Source: Williamsia limnetica (lineage in GTDB: Bacteria; Actinomycetota; Actinomycetes; Mycobacteriales; Mycobacteriaceae). Taken from it: 64,000 bases of DNA. The stretch lies in contig NZ_QJSP01000007.1 of the NCBI RefSeq assembly GCF_003217475.1, positions 186,001 to 250,000 on the forward strand, read 5' to 3'. Shown piece by piece: positions 18,113 through 26,154 of this stretch (position 1 is the stretch's first letter; every line of letters starts with the position of its first letter). The position numbers and the translations under genes are program-made. The notes under the pieces are model-generated. The model made no database searches. It saw only the letters and a program-made list of their open reading frames with translations, and had not been told where the DNA came from.

Positions 18113-19312
18113 GTGGGCACTGAACAGCCCCGGGCGGTGATAACGGCCGCCTGCCGAACGCCGATCGGAACCGCCCGCAAGGGAACGCTGACCGAGACCA
18201 CTGCCGAAGAACTCGCCGGCCACGTCGTCACCAATGTCGTGAAGCGGTCAGGCCTGTCACCGGAGGTCTTCGACGACCTGGTACTCGGCGAGGTGTACCA
18301 GGGTGGCGGTGACATCGCCCGCTACGTCGCGGCCGCGAACGGATTGACCTCGATACCCGGGATGGCCGTGAACCGGCAGTGCGCCACCGGCCTCACCGCG
18401 GTCGCATCCGCCGCCGCAACAATCATGTCCGGTATGGGTGATGCGGTGATCGCCGGAGGAACCGAGGCCGCGTCGATGTCGCCCGTCGGACGCCGCCGGA
18501 CGCCGGGTACGTCCGGAAAGAACGCCGACGACTGGACTGATCCGTGGTTTTCGCCGTCGCATCCGGGAACGCCGGACGCACCGGCGATGGACATGTCGAT
18601 CACCGTTGGCTGGAATGCCGCAGTTCAGTACGACATCACCCGACAGCAGCAGGACGAATGGGCGGCGCGGTCACATGAGCGCGCCATCGCGGCCATCGAC
18701 GACGGCCGTTTCGACTCCGAGATCGTCCCCATCACGGTGACAAACAAGGCCGGCGAGACCGTGGATTTCGCCGTCGACGAGCACCCAAGGCGCGGCACCA
18801 ATCTCGAGGTGCTGTCCGGTCTGCGAGTCATCCATCCGGAGATCGAGGGGTTCTCGGTGACGGCAGGCAACTCGTCGGGTATCAACGACGCGGCCGCCGC
18901 GCTGACCGTCGTCTCTGACGGGCTCGCGAAGGCAGAGGGTCTGGAGACGCTCGGTGTGATCCGGTCGTGGTCGGCGGTGGGCGTCGAACCCAACAGGACG
19001 GCGATCGGACCGACGATCGCCATCCCACGCGCGTTGGCCCGGGCCGGCTTGTCGCTCAGGGACGTTCGCCTGTTCGACATCAACGAGGCATTCGCGGCGC
19101 AGGTCATCGCCTGCACCAAGGTGCTCGAGCTGGACGAGGACCGGGTCAACGTGTCGGGCTCGGGAATCAGCCTCGGACATCCCATCGCGGCCACCGGAGC
19201 GCGGATGGCAACCACCATGGTCTACGAACTTCGCCGTCTCGGTGGCGGCATCGGTGTCATCGCGATGTGCGCCGGCGGTGGCATGGGCGCGGCCATGGTC
19301 ATCGAGGTCTGA
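18113..19312 (+). CDS. acetyl-CoA acyltransferase (thiolase, FadA-type)
   Basis: 399 aa. The catalytic Cys is in NRQCATG (residue ~90), His in GHPIAATG (~356) and the second Cys in MCAGGGMG (~386). It cleaves 3-ketoacyl-CoA to release acetyl- or propionyl-CoA. GTG at 18113 is chosen because GGAGGACC lies just upstream and the thiolase fold begins with AVITAACRTPIG; a longer frame from 18011 reads through the promoter. It is a single-gene unit closed by a strong terminator and completes the beta-oxidation set of the divergent operon. Confidence 0.93.
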   Translation: MGTEQPRAVITAACRTPIGTARKGTLTETTAEELAGHVVTNVVKRSGLSPEVFDDLVLGEVYQGGGDIARYVAAANGLTSIPGMAVNRQCATGLTAVASAAATIMSGMGDAVIAGGTEAASMSPVGRRRTPGTSGKNADDWTDPWFSPSHPGTPDAPAMDMSITVGWNAAVQYDITRQQQDEWAARSHERAIAAIDDGRFDSEIVPITVTNKAGETVDFAVDEHPRRGTNLEVLSGLRVIHPEIEGFSVTAGNSSGINDAAAALTVVSDGLAKAEGLETLGVIRSWSAVGVEPNRTAIGPTIAIPRALARAGLSLRDVRLFDINEAFAAQVIACTKVLELDEDRVNVSGSGISLGHPIAATGARMATTMVYELRRLGGGIGVIAMCAGGGMGAAMVIEV

Positions 19313-19330
19313 TCGTCCAGGAGGCATGAC

Positions 19331-19366
19331 AAAGGCCCGCAGGTCCTTGGGACCTGCGGGCCTTTT
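19331..19366 (+). terminator. Rho-independent terminator after thiolase
   Basis: Perfect 16-bp stem AAAGGCCCGCAGGTCC with a 3-nt loop, ending in a T-run. Likely bidirectional with the MaoC gene ending at 19397. Confidence 0.9.
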
Positions 19367-19396
19367 GCCGTCTCGGCCGCGCGAACCGGTGGCGGG

Positions 19397-19852
19397 TCAG
19401 AAGTAATAACGACTCACCAGATCCGCCACGCAGCCCGGCTTCTCACTACCCTCGACCTCGATCGTGGTGCGCATGACCAACTGGACAGAGTCTTCGTCGA
19501 TCCGGTCGACGGTCTTGACAATCGTACGAGCACGGATGCGACTACCCGCTCGGACCGGCGACGGGAACCGCACCCGGTCGAGACCGTAGTTGACCCCCAT
19601 CTTCGCGCCTTCGATGCGGCGTAACTGGCTCACGAAATAGGGCACGAGCGACAAAGATAGGAACCCGTGCGCGATCGTCGCCCCGAACGGTCCGTTCACG
19701 GCCTTTTCCGTGTCGACGTGAATCCACTGATGGTCCTCGGTGACGTCGGCGAACCCGTCGACCCGATCTTGTTCGATCGGGAACCAATCGGACGGCCCCA
19801 GTTCTTTACCGACTGCCGCTTCGAGATCGGCGATCCCTCGGTAGACCTCCAT
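19397..19852 (-). CDS. MaoC-like enoyl-CoA (R)-hydratase
   Basis: 151 aa, a single hot-dog domain. The hydratase-2 motif is seen as TEDHQWIHVD (catalytic Asp and His four residues apart) followed by GPFGATIAHGFLSLSL. Proteins of this size act as homodimers; in actinobacterial steroid pathways MaoC proteins hydrate 2-enoyl-CoA thioesters next to FadE steps. ATG at 19852 has AAGGA 8 nt upstream and is preferred over an upstream TTG. It follows the Ltp gene after 75 nt in the 21570-19397 operon. Confidence 0.88.
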   Translation of the reverse strand: MEVYRGIADLEAAVGKELGPSDWFPIEQDRVDGFADVTEDHQWIHVDTEKAVNGPFGATIAHGFLSLSLVPYFVSQLRRIEGAKMGVNYGLDRVRFPSPVRAGSRIRARTIVKTVDRIDEDSVQLVMRTTIEVEGSEKPGCVADLVSRYYF

Positions 19853-19927
19853 GTGCAATTTCCTTCTCTCAGTGTTTGAATCGATTGTTCGAACCCCGCG
19901 ACAGCATGGGGTGATGACGGACGAAGA

Positions 19928-21121
19928 CTAGCGGGTGCTGAGCAGCATCGCCCCGGCCACCGGACCACCACCCACGGCAACGACGGCAACCTCTGCGTCA
20001 CCACCGACCTGCCGCGGACCTCCCTCGCCCCACAGCTGCACGCACGCCTCGTGCAGGAACCCCATACCGTGCAGGCGTCCGCCGGAGAGCTGTCCACCGC
20101 TGGAATTGACCGGTAGTTCACCCTGCAACGAAATGCGCTCGCCGCCTTCGATGTACTGACCGACCTTGCCGCGCTCGCAGAAACCAAGTGCCTCGAGCCA
20201 TTGCACCGTCAGGAAGCTGAAACCATCGTAGAGCTGCGCGAAGTCCACATCCCCAACGGTCATGTCGGTGCGGTTCCACAACGTTGCGGACGCATCGTGC
20301 GCCGCCATGGTGGTCAGATCCTTGCGCTGGTCCCAGGTGGCCCGTTCGAACATCCCCGTACCCACCGATTCGACTGTCAGTGGCTGTCGCGGCAGGCCTT
20401 TCGCGGCATCTCTGCGTGAGATGATCACCGCGGTCGCGCCATCACACGGCACGTCACAGTCGTAGAGACAGAACGGATCCGAGATCATCCGCGCATCGAG
20501 ATAGTCCTGCAACGACATCGGGTCGCGATAGATCGCATCAGGGTTGAGCGCAGCATTCTTTCTCGCGTTGACCGCGATCGCGCCGAGCTGTTCACGAGTG
20601 AGGCCGAACTCGTGCATGTACCGCTGCGCGGGCATCGCCAACCAGTTGGCGGCAGAGATGGCGCCGTACGGACCGAAGAACTCGTGGTGGGGATTCGCGC
20701 GACCGGTACCCATCAGTACCGAACCGCGACCTTTGGATGCCTGCGCGGTTGACTCCCACACCGACCGGAAGCACAACACGTGGTCGGCCAGGCCGGTCGC
20801 CACGGCCATGCATGCCTCGATCACCGGACCGATCTGCCCGGCGGTCTCCGAACTGCTGACGTACCAATTGCTCCGCAGTCCCAGCGCGTTGCGGAGTTCG
20901 TGCACGCTCGCCCCGGAGAAACCCGGATCAGGCATGCCCGGACCGGGGTAACTGGCAACTCCGTCGATGTCGTCGGGTGAGAGACCGGCGTCCGCGATCG
21001 CACGGAGTGAAGCCTCGACGGTGAGGTCGAGACCGGTTCGACCGAGTCTACGTCCCACCTGGGACTTGCCGGCGCCGGTCACCAGGGCCTTGCCTTCGAA
21101 AGGACCTCCGCGGCCACCCAT
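19928..21121 (-). CDS. SCP2/thiolase-like protein without catalytic Cys (Ltp2-type aldolase candidate)
   Basis: 397 aa of thiolase fold. At the position of the nucleophilic Cys the sequence is SSSETAGQIG (~89-98) and the usual GHP is replaced by GGRLHGMG, so Claisen thiolysis is unlikely. The C-terminal QLYDGFSF and LPVNSSGGQLSGGRLHG are of the kind seen in Ltp2, the retro-aldolase that cleaves the steroid side chain in complex with a DUF35 protein. The adjacent upstream gene is a DUF35 protein and the two share one base (TGATG), supporting a stoichiometric complex. ATG at 21121 is fixed by this overlap. Role inferred from Ltp2-ChsH2 precedent. Confidence 0.85.
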   Translation of the reverse strand: MGGRGGPFEGKALVTGAGKSQVGRRLGRTGLDLTVEASLRAIADAGLSPDDIDGVASYPGPGMPDPGFSGASVHELRNALGLRSNWYVSSSETAGQIGPVIEACMAVATGLADHVLCFRSVWESTAQASKGRGSVLMGTGRANPHHEFFGPYGAISAANWLAMPAQRYMHEFGLTREQLGAIAVNARKNAALNPDAIYRDPMSLQDYLDARMISDPFCLYDCDVPCDGATAVIISRRDAAKGLPRQPLTVESVGTGMFERATWDQRKDLTTMAAHDASATLWNRTDMTVGDVDFAQLYDGFSFLTVQWLEALGFCERGKVGQYIEGGERISLQGELPVNSSGGQLSGGRLHGMGFLHEACVQLWGEGGPRQVGGDAEVAVVAVGGGPVAGAMLLSTR

Positions 21122-21570
21122 CAGTTCGACTCCTTTGCGGGACGGGACACGTCCACTGGACGGAATAGGGGAATCCAGACGTCTTCCCACTCTTCAAAGA
21201 AGACCTCGACCTCGAGACCGATCGTCACGTCAGCAGGATCGATGTCCACGATGTTGCTGACAACCCGGGTATCCGGCTGTTCGGCCAGTTCGATCAGCGC
21301 GACGGTATACGGCGGCGGAAATGCCGGAATCCAGGTTTGCCGATTCACGGTGAAAGCAGCAACCGATCCGCATCCTGAGACGGGTTCGGGCGCCACGTCG
21401 GTGCTTCGGCACCGCCAGCACACCGGCGCACCCGGAAGGAAGAAGTTCTGGCAGGTGTGACACCGGTGGATGAGCAACTCGCCATCGCGGCCCCCGGCCC
21501 AATAATCCTGAGATTGCGGTGTCGGAGCCGGAAGCATCCGGAACTCCGGTCGTACATACGGGATGGTCAC
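21121..21570 (-). CDS. DUF35 OB-fold protein with zinc ribbon
   Basis: 149 aa. The rubredoxin-like zinc ribbon HRCHTCQNFFLPGAPVCWRCRS (two CxxC pairs) at ~35-56 precedes an OB-fold (VSGCGSVAAFTVNRQ; PPPYTVALIEL; VFFEEWEDV). DUF35 proteins bind thiolase-superfamily enzymes and help hold the acyl-CoA. GTG at 21570 has AGGAG upstream. It is the first gene of an operon with the Cys-less Ltp protein and MaoC. The 269-bp gap to the divergent TetR gene contains repeated ACCGATT elements. Confidence 0.9.
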   Translation of the reverse strand: MTIPYVRPEFRMLPAPTPQSQDYWAGGRDGELLIHRCHTCQNFFLPGAPVCWRCRSTDVAPEPVSGCGSVAAFTVNRQTWIPAFPPPYTVALIELAEQPDTRVVSNIVDIDPADVTIGLEVEVFFEEWEDVWIPLFRPVDVSRPAKESN

Positions 21571-21608
21571 ATCTGCTCCTGGAGATCTGAAGTCGGTGCC
21601 TGGCGTCG

Positions 21609-21629
21609 GGTTAACCGATTACACCGATT
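21609..21629. promoter_or_regulatory. palindrome plus direct repeats, TetR operator candidate
   Basis: GGTTAACC (21609-21616, perfect palindrome) overlaps the first of two ACCGATT copies spaced 9 bp apart (21614, 21623). It sits 39 bp upstream of the DUF35 gene, in the divergent gap with a TetR gene. Binding is inferred. Confidence 0.4.
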
Positions 21630-21839
21630 GTGATTCAACCATCACGCTATGCCTGTTCTGACGACAGCGTCAAGTGTGCTCCGGGTCGTTTACAGCATCC
21701 CCTCCAGCGTTTGTGTTGCCGCATTCGGAGGTGATGGCCGTATAGTTGACCCACACGTCAAGGAGGCAGAGCCCGTTTGTAGATCTCGCGCAGCGACCGC
21801 CGGAGACCGTCTCCGGACAACCCACGGGGATCATCACAT

Positions 21840-22493
21840 ATGACATCACACGAGTCACCAGATAGTGTCGGCGCGACCTCGGGCACCGTGGCGACGCCCG
21901 AGGGCGGCGCTGCTCTCGGTGAACGCGCGGTACGGACCCGCGAGGCGATTCTCGAAGCCTCCCGCAAACTGTTCCTCGAACGTGGCTACGCCGGCACCCG
22001 GATAAACAACATCACCGACGCCTGCGGCATATCCCGCGCAGGCTTTTACACTTACTTCCGCGATAAGCGAGAGGTGTTCAACACGATCGGCGAGGAGACG
22101 TACAAAGAGATCCTCGCGGTGGTGTCGCTGTGGTCGGACATCCCCTCACCGGCCGCGCTGTCCGATGTGGCCTCGTGGGTGCGTCAATACTTCGACTTCA
22201 TGGACCGGCACGGCGCGTTCATCTTCTCCTCGACCCAGTCCGCCCCGACCGATGACGAGTTCCGGCGCACGTCTCAGCGCACTCAGATGCGGGTGGCCTG
22301 GCTGCTGGGAACGAACCTGGTCTCTCGACAGGAGCGGCGCTACGAGGCACCCGAGGCGCTCGGCCTGACGATGATGGCCATGCTCGACCAGTCGTACTTC
22401 TACAGCCGCGTGTGGCGGTTGCCGGTGGACGACGAGGACATGATCTCCACGCTCGCCGAGCAGATACACGACTTGCTCGCCAACGGCCGGTGA
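21840..22493 (+). CDS. TetR family transcriptional regulator
   Basis: 217 aa with a ~27-residue Gly/Ala/Ser-rich N-terminal arm. The helix-turn-helix lies at ~30-75: REAILEASRKLFLERGYAGTRINNITDACGISRAGFYTYFRDKREVF. The C-terminal domain (~90-215) is the ligand domain. Such regulators usually repress neighbouring acyl-CoA genes and release DNA on binding a CoA thioester. Divergent to the DUF35/Ltp/MaoC operon, which is its most likely target. The ribosome site is weak. The stop codon lies in the loop of a strong hairpin (22475-22507). Confidence 0.92.
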   Translation: MTSHESPDSVGATSGTVATPEGGAALGERAVRTREAILEASRKLFLERGYAGTRINNITDACGISRAGFYTYFRDKREVFNTIGEETYKEILAVVSLWSDIPSPAALSDVASWVRQYFDFMDRHGAFIFSSTQSAPTDDEFRRTSQRTQMRVAWLLGTNLVSRQERRYEAPEALGLTMMAMLDQSYFYSRVWRLPVDDEDMISTLAEQIHDLLANGR

Positions 22494-22507
22494 CGCCGTT
22501 GGCGAGC
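22475..22507. terminator. terminator overlapping the TetR stop codon
   Basis: Perfect 13-bp stem GCTCGCCAACGGC with a 7-nt loop that contains the TetR TGA. It probably serves both the TetR gene and the convergent Ltp gene ending at 22561. Confidence 0.7.
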
Positions 22508-22560
22508 GAATCGTGGACGGGGACCCTACGCCTCACTCCCGATCGGATCGGAGCGAGCGA

Positions 22561-23709
22561 TCAGGTTGAGAGGATCGTGACCGCTGCGGTCCCGGGAGCG
22601 CCGTAGAGCTGGGCGTAACCGACTTTGGCGTCGTTGACCTGACGATCACCGGCGCGCCCACGCAACTGATTGACCAGTTCGAAGATCTGTCGCAACCCGG
22701 ACGCGCCGACCGGTTCACCGTTGGCCAGCAAACCGCCGTCGGTGTTGATCGGCAGCCGCCCGGCGATCTCGGTTTCCCCGGCGGCGATGAGCTTCTCCTG
22801 ATCACCGTCAGCGCAGAATCCGTTCTCCGCCATATGGATGATCTCCGAACCGGCGTCGGTGTCCTGCAGCTGGATCACGTCGACGTCCGACGGCGCGATC
22901 CCGGCGATCTCGTACGCCTCCTTCGACGCGTCGACGGTAGGGCTCGGCACGGACTCCAACGGCAATGAGGGACTGAGGAGTTCGAACGCCCCTTCACGTC
23001 GGCTGCGCAGTGTGCTCGCCCGTAGGTACACGGGCGTGTCGGTGTACAAGTGCGCCTTGTCGGCCCGGCACAGGACAACGGCCGCTGCGCCCTCATCCGG
23101 CCCGCAGTACATGTATTGGGTCAACGGGTAGTTGAGGATCTGAGAGTTGAGGATCTCTTCCTCCGACAGAGCCTTACGCCGCCAGGCCGACGGGTTCGCC
23201 GCGCCGTTGCGCATCGCTTTCGCGGACACTTTGGCAAGGGTCTCGGGCGTGATCCCGAAGTCGTGCATGTAGCGGTTGATCTTCATGCCGAAGAAGTGGG
23301 TCGTGAGGAACAGCCCGGCTTCGCCATACCAGCCCGGCAGTCCCGAGACCGAGGGATGGGCAGCGAAGGCACCACGTTCGTGCTTGTCCAGACCGACCGC
23401 GATGGTGATGTCGTGCTCACCGAGCTTGATCGAATTGGCGGCCATCGCCAGCGACGTCGCGCCGGTGGCGCAACCGGTGAAGACCGCCCGCCCCGGCACA
23501 CCCGTCAAACCGAGAAGGCCCACGATGGCCTCTGGATTCTTGACCTCCATGCTGCCCGCATACAGCTCCTGCACGTCGGACCACTCGATGCCCGCGTCGG
23601 TGAGTGCGTCGAAGACAGCGTCTTCACCCATCTCGAGCGCGGACTTTCCGGGATACCGACCGAAGGGGTGCAACCCGACACCGATGATCGCTACGTCACT
23701 CGACGACAT
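22561..23709 (-). CDS. SCP2-type thiolase / lipid-transfer-like protein (Ltp)
   Basis: 382 aa. The nucleophile Cys is present in FTGCATGATS (~80), but the GHP motif of classical thiolases reads NGEPVGASG near residue 339, so the His is replaced. It may be a modified thiolase or a Claisen-type enzyme with altered chemistry. ATG at 23709 overlaps the DUF35 stop by 14 nt, implying a complex with that partner. The longer in-frame start at 23736 lies inside the DUF35 gene. The nearest relatives are SCP-x/Ltp1-type proteins of actinobacterial steroid clusters (inference). Confidence 0.86.
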   Translation of the reverse strand: MSSSDVAIIGVGLHPFGRYPGKSALEMGEDAVFDALTDAGIEWSDVQELYAGSMEVKNPEAIVGLLGLTGVPGRAVFTGCATGATSLAMAANSIKLGEHDITIAVGLDKHERGAFAAHPSVSGLPGWYGEAGLFLTTHFFGMKINRYMHDFGITPETLAKVSAKAMRNGAANPSAWRRKALSEEEILNSQILNYPLTQYMYCGPDEGAAAVVLCRADKAHLYTDTPVYLRASTLRSRREGAFELLSPSLPLESVPSPTVDASKEAYEIAGIAPSDVDVIQLQDTDAGSEIIHMAENGFCADGDQEKLIAAGETEIAGRLPINTDGGLLANGEPVGASGLRQIFELVNQLRGRAGDRQVNDAKVGYAQLYGAPGTAAVTILST

Positions 23710-24148
23710 CGTCCTGACCTTTCTCGACCGGCGCAAACGCGTAGATCATTGTTTCGCGGCCTTCGGCATCGACACCGAAGGGCACGATCTCGAGTTCCAT
23801 CTCCTGGCCGATGGTGAGCTTCTCGGGGTCCGCCTCGGTGAGGCGGGCTTCCACCCGCAGCGCGCCCTCGAGTTCCACGTACCCGACAGCAAACGGCTGG
23901 AAGGTCTTGGCGTCGTCGTTGCCGTTGTACGGCGGCTGCGGCGGCCGGAACCTCTGAGTGGTGAAGGTCCACAGTGTTCCGCGCCGAGGTAGCTCGACCT
24001 GCTCGAGCTCTTCGCGGACTTTCCCCACGATCTTGTGACTCCGATAGGGGAACACAAGCTTTCCGTCCGAGGATTTTCCGGCGAGTAGCGCCGGCTTGTC
24101 GGCAGGCCAGGTGAACAACCCCTCGGCCAGCGGCACTTGTTCGGTCAT
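23696..24148 (-). CDS. DUF35 OB-fold protein lacking the zinc ribbon
   Basis: 150 aa. The OB-fold core is visible (GTLWTFTTQRF; FAVGYVELEGALRVEARL; LTIGQEMELEIVPF), but no Cys occurs in the zinc-ribbon position, where the region reads SSDGKLVFPYRS. AGGGAC precedes the ATG at 24148; longer frames run through the promoter. It is the first gene of a two-gene operon with the Ltp thiolase and overlaps it by 14 nt, the usual arrangement for an Ltp-DUF35 complex. Confidence 0.86.
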   Translation of the reverse strand: MTEQVPLAEGLFTWPADKPALLAGKSSDGKLVFPYRSHKIVGKVREELEQVELPRRGTLWTFTTQRFRPPQPPYNGNDDAKTFQPFAVGYVELEGALRVEARLTEADPEKLTIGQEMELEIVPFGVDAEGRETMIYAFAPVEKGQDDVVE

Positions 24149-24251
24149 ATGTTGTCCCTTTCCATCGCAAGGTGATCGTGCGACGTACGTGACCGCGGTC
24201 ACGCCGGTCAACCCGCTGAACCTACACGGTAGGAGTTCAGTGAAGCGATTG

Positions 24252-24267
24252 TCAACGCAATCGTCAA
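24252..24267. promoter_or_regulatory. operator candidate, TTGAC-N6-GTCAA-like (copy 1)
   Basis: TCAAC-GCAATC-GTCAA, overlapping a CGATTG-N6-CAATCG palindrome (24246-24263). It lies about 100 bp upstream of the DUF35 start. It shares its core with 24362-24377 and the outer halves of sites at 27799 and 60583. Confidence 0.4.
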
Positions 24268-24361
24268 GTATCGTCGACAATTCACAGGCTGCCACGCCGC
24301 CATGTTAAATATTCTGCGCATTTTCCCACGTCAACAGGTCGCACTCGCGGCTATCCGTCAG

Positions 24362-24377
24362 TTGACGCAATCGTCGA
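24362..24377. promoter_or_regulatory. operator candidate, TTGAC-N6-GTCGA (copy 2)
   Basis: TTGAC-GCAATC-GTCGA, a near-palindrome with the same core as 24252-24267, about 110 bp upstream of the small acidic protein gene. Confidence 0.4.
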
Positions 24378-24488
24378 GTCGATCGGCGACTCCGCTTCCC
24401 GAATCGGGTGGCCGCGAAGTGCACCAGTCTCGCACCCGAAAGGATACAGTCTAAATAGTTAGCTATTCATAACACGAGAGGAGCGGCT

Positions 24489-24650
24489 ATGTCAGGGTTG
24501 GACAACAGTCAGCAAGTCACGGACGAGACAAGTCTCGAAGAAGCGGGCCTCGGTGACAAGAAGACGGTGACGGACGCGACGAATCCGCAACCCGAGGACG
24601 ACAACGACGATCCCGAGGTGCTCGACGACGCGACTCCCGGTCCGCGATAA
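24489..24650 (+). CDS. 53-residue highly acidic protein, function unknown
   Basis: ATG at 24489 preceded by GAGAGGAGC, an excellent ribosome site. The product is 53 aa with about 16 Asp/Glu, no Cys, no hydrophobic segment and a C-terminal PQPEDDNDDPEV run; it is probably disordered. A strong 20-bp-stem terminator follows 7 nt after the stop, so it is a complete monocistronic unit. I do not recognise a family. Ribosome site, terminator and an A/T-rich upstream segment with an inverted repeat argue that it is real despite its size. Confidence 0.7.
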   Translation: MSGLDNSQQVTDETSLEEAGLGDKKTVTDATNPQPEDDNDDPEVLDDATPGPR

Positions 24651-24657
24651 CGTGCAA

Positions 24658-24701
24658 CGCTCCGCCAGGGGTGTGCTCCCCAGCACGCCCCTGGCGGAGC
24701 G
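24658..24701 (+). terminator. terminator after small acidic protein gene
   Basis: 20-bp stem with one G-T type mismatch and a CCCC loop (left arm begins CGCTCCGCCAGGGG). There is no T-run. Confidence 0.85.
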
Positions 24702-24758
24702 AGCACCGCACCGCACCACCTACTCAACGCAGATCAGCAGCCGTCCGGGCCGATACAT

Positions 24759-25211
24759 TCAGGACCGCGCCAATGATTCCACATAGCCGCGCACGCCGGA
24801 ACTCGGCGAAAAACCGGTGAAACGTACACTCCGAGAAACGAATCGCCACCCATCACCGGTACGAATCAGGTGATCTCGATACGTACCCCAGTGATCGGGA
24901 CCGGATGTTCCGACAAACATGAACAGACTCTGCGACGTCGCAGAATCGTCGGAAACGAGCTCGGTCATCCGCGACGACACGTGATGGGCGCCGGGAAGCA
25001 AACTCGTGATGGCGGCCATCGCCGCACCGGACTGCTCGGCGAAGGCGACAATCTCGTCCGGGCCGACGAACCGACGACCGGCAACAGTGAGTACACCGTC
25101 CTCGGTGAACAGCGCCGCGAACTCTTCGACGCGGCCGCTGTCGCCGAGACCCGTGTACCGCGAGAGCAAGGCGTCGAGGGCAACGCGGTCGGCGACCGAC
25201 ATCTCGATCAT
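24759..25211 (-). CDS. SnoaL-like (NTF2-fold) protein
   Basis: 150 aa. The pattern LLSRYTGLGDSGRVEEFAALFTEDGVL and the later DHWGTYRDHLIRTGDGWRFVSRSV are typical of SnoaL-4 domains, small alpha+beta cone folds found as isomerases, hydratases or ring-hydroxylase beta-like proteins. No catalytic assignment is possible. ATG at 25211 follows the VOC gene stop by 19 nt. It is the last gene of the 27689-24759 operon. A homologue is at 62454 and a decayed one near 51960. Confidence 0.8.
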   Translation of the reverse strand: MIEMSVADRVALDALLSRYTGLGDSGRVEEFAALFTEDGVLTVAGRRFVGPDEIVAFAEQSGAAMAAITSLLPGAHHVSSRMTELVSDDSATSQSLFMFVGTSGPDHWGTYRDHLIRTGDGWRFVSRSVRFTGFSPSSGVRGYVESLARS

Positions 25212-25230
25212 GGCTTCGCCCGGTGGTTCA

Positions 25231-26154
25231 TCACAGCGGCTGCAGCGGGCGTCGAACAGTGTTCCGCGGCCGGTCGACCAATTCGACGACGAGCCCGTCG
25301 GGGTCGGACAGGAACAGAACCGTGAAGCCTCCGGTCGGCACGTCGGGCATCGGGACAAAGCCGGGCTCCGGAGTGGCCGGATCAGCTTTCGCGAGCGCCG
25401 TATAGGCGGCCTTCACATCCTCGACCGCAGCTGCGACGCGGTAGAGGCCCTGCGTGTTGGCGACCTTCGGCTCGATCTCCACCTGCTCGACCGGGCACTC
25501 GAGTTCGAAGGAGAAGGTCGGATCCTCCGGCAGGTACAGCGATGCACCGGGTACCGATCGCGTCACGTCGGTGTCGTCGGGCCGAACAACAAATCCGATG
25601 GTCGAATACCAGGCCACCGAGCGTTCCAGATCGCTCACCACCATTCGGGTGTGGCTCAGCATCGGTGTCTTCGGATCTGATTCCGCCGCTGCGACTTCCA
25701 CGATCTCGACGATCACTCCATCGGGGTCGGTGACTCGAATCGCCTTCCGCGCCCGTCCCCGGACGACAACGGATTCGCCTCCTCCGGCACCAGGAACGGA
25801 TGCCAACGAGTTGACACGGTATCCGATCACCCGAAAACCCGGTGCGTCGGCACCCAGATCGGAGCGTCGGATGAGCTGGGGATCATGCCACTGCACCAGT
25901 TCGAGGGCCGGCGCGGATCTCGGTCCGCGTCCGTCGTACAGGAAGACCGTCTCGCTCGCGGTGTGTTCGGACAGTCCCATGAACCGGCCGTCGGTGTCTT
26001 CACTGATCGAACGCATCCGGTCGCGTACCGCGAACAGATCCGCATAAAACTGCTGCGAACGGATCACGTCGGCACTGTTGAGATTGCAGTGCATCACCGA
26101 ATGGGCATACTCGGCCCGCCGTGATTCCGTGCGGGCCACCGCGACCGTGTTCAC
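25231..26154 (-). CDS. two-domain VOC (glyoxalase/extradiol-type) protein
   Basis: 307 aa with two vicinal-oxygen-chelate domains (~18-150 and ~160-300); the second ends in FLSDPDGLVVELVDRP, the first in TDPDGVIVEIVEV. This is the length of type I extradiol dioxygenases, but the fingerprint of those enzymes was not recognised, so glyoxalase-like or isomerase activity is equally possible. Candidate metal ligands are His23 (VMHCNLNSADV), His167 (SHTRMVVSDLERS) and the Glu of VELVDRP. GTG at 26154 overlaps the upstream SDR stop (GTGA). Within an SDR/SnoaL operon it may act on a ring intermediate. Confidence 0.78.
   Translation of the reverse strand: MNTVAVARTESRRAEYAHSVMHCNLNSADVIRSQQFYADLFAVRDRMRSISEDTDGRFMGLSEHTASETVFLYDGRGPRSAPALELVQWHDPQLIRRSDLGADAPGFRVIGYRVNSLASVPGAGGGESVVVRGRARKAIRVTDPDGVIVEIVEVAAAESDPKTPMLSHTRMVVSDLERSVAWYSTIGFVVRPDDTDVTRSVPGASLYLPEDPTFSFELECPVEQVEIEPKVANTQGLYRVAAAVEDVKAAYTALAKADPATPEPGFVPMPDVPTGGFTVLFLSDPDGLVVELVDRPRNTVRRPLQPL

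Larger units (their letters stand above)
24149..24488. other. divergent control region between DUF35 gene and small acidic protein gene
   Basis: 340 bp. Two repeats sharing ACGCAATCGTC(A/G)AGT lie 110 bp apart (24252, 24362), and a short inverted repeat AATAG-TTAG-CTATT occurs near 24453. No gene was seen. Confidence 0.55.

Noticed and set aside
25231-26154. Extradiol ring-cleavage dioxygenase (HsaC/BphC type) call for the two-domain VOC protein
   Set aside because: Length and domain count fit, but the extradiol fingerprint with its conserved His/Glu spacing could not be recognised, so only the VOC fold is stated.
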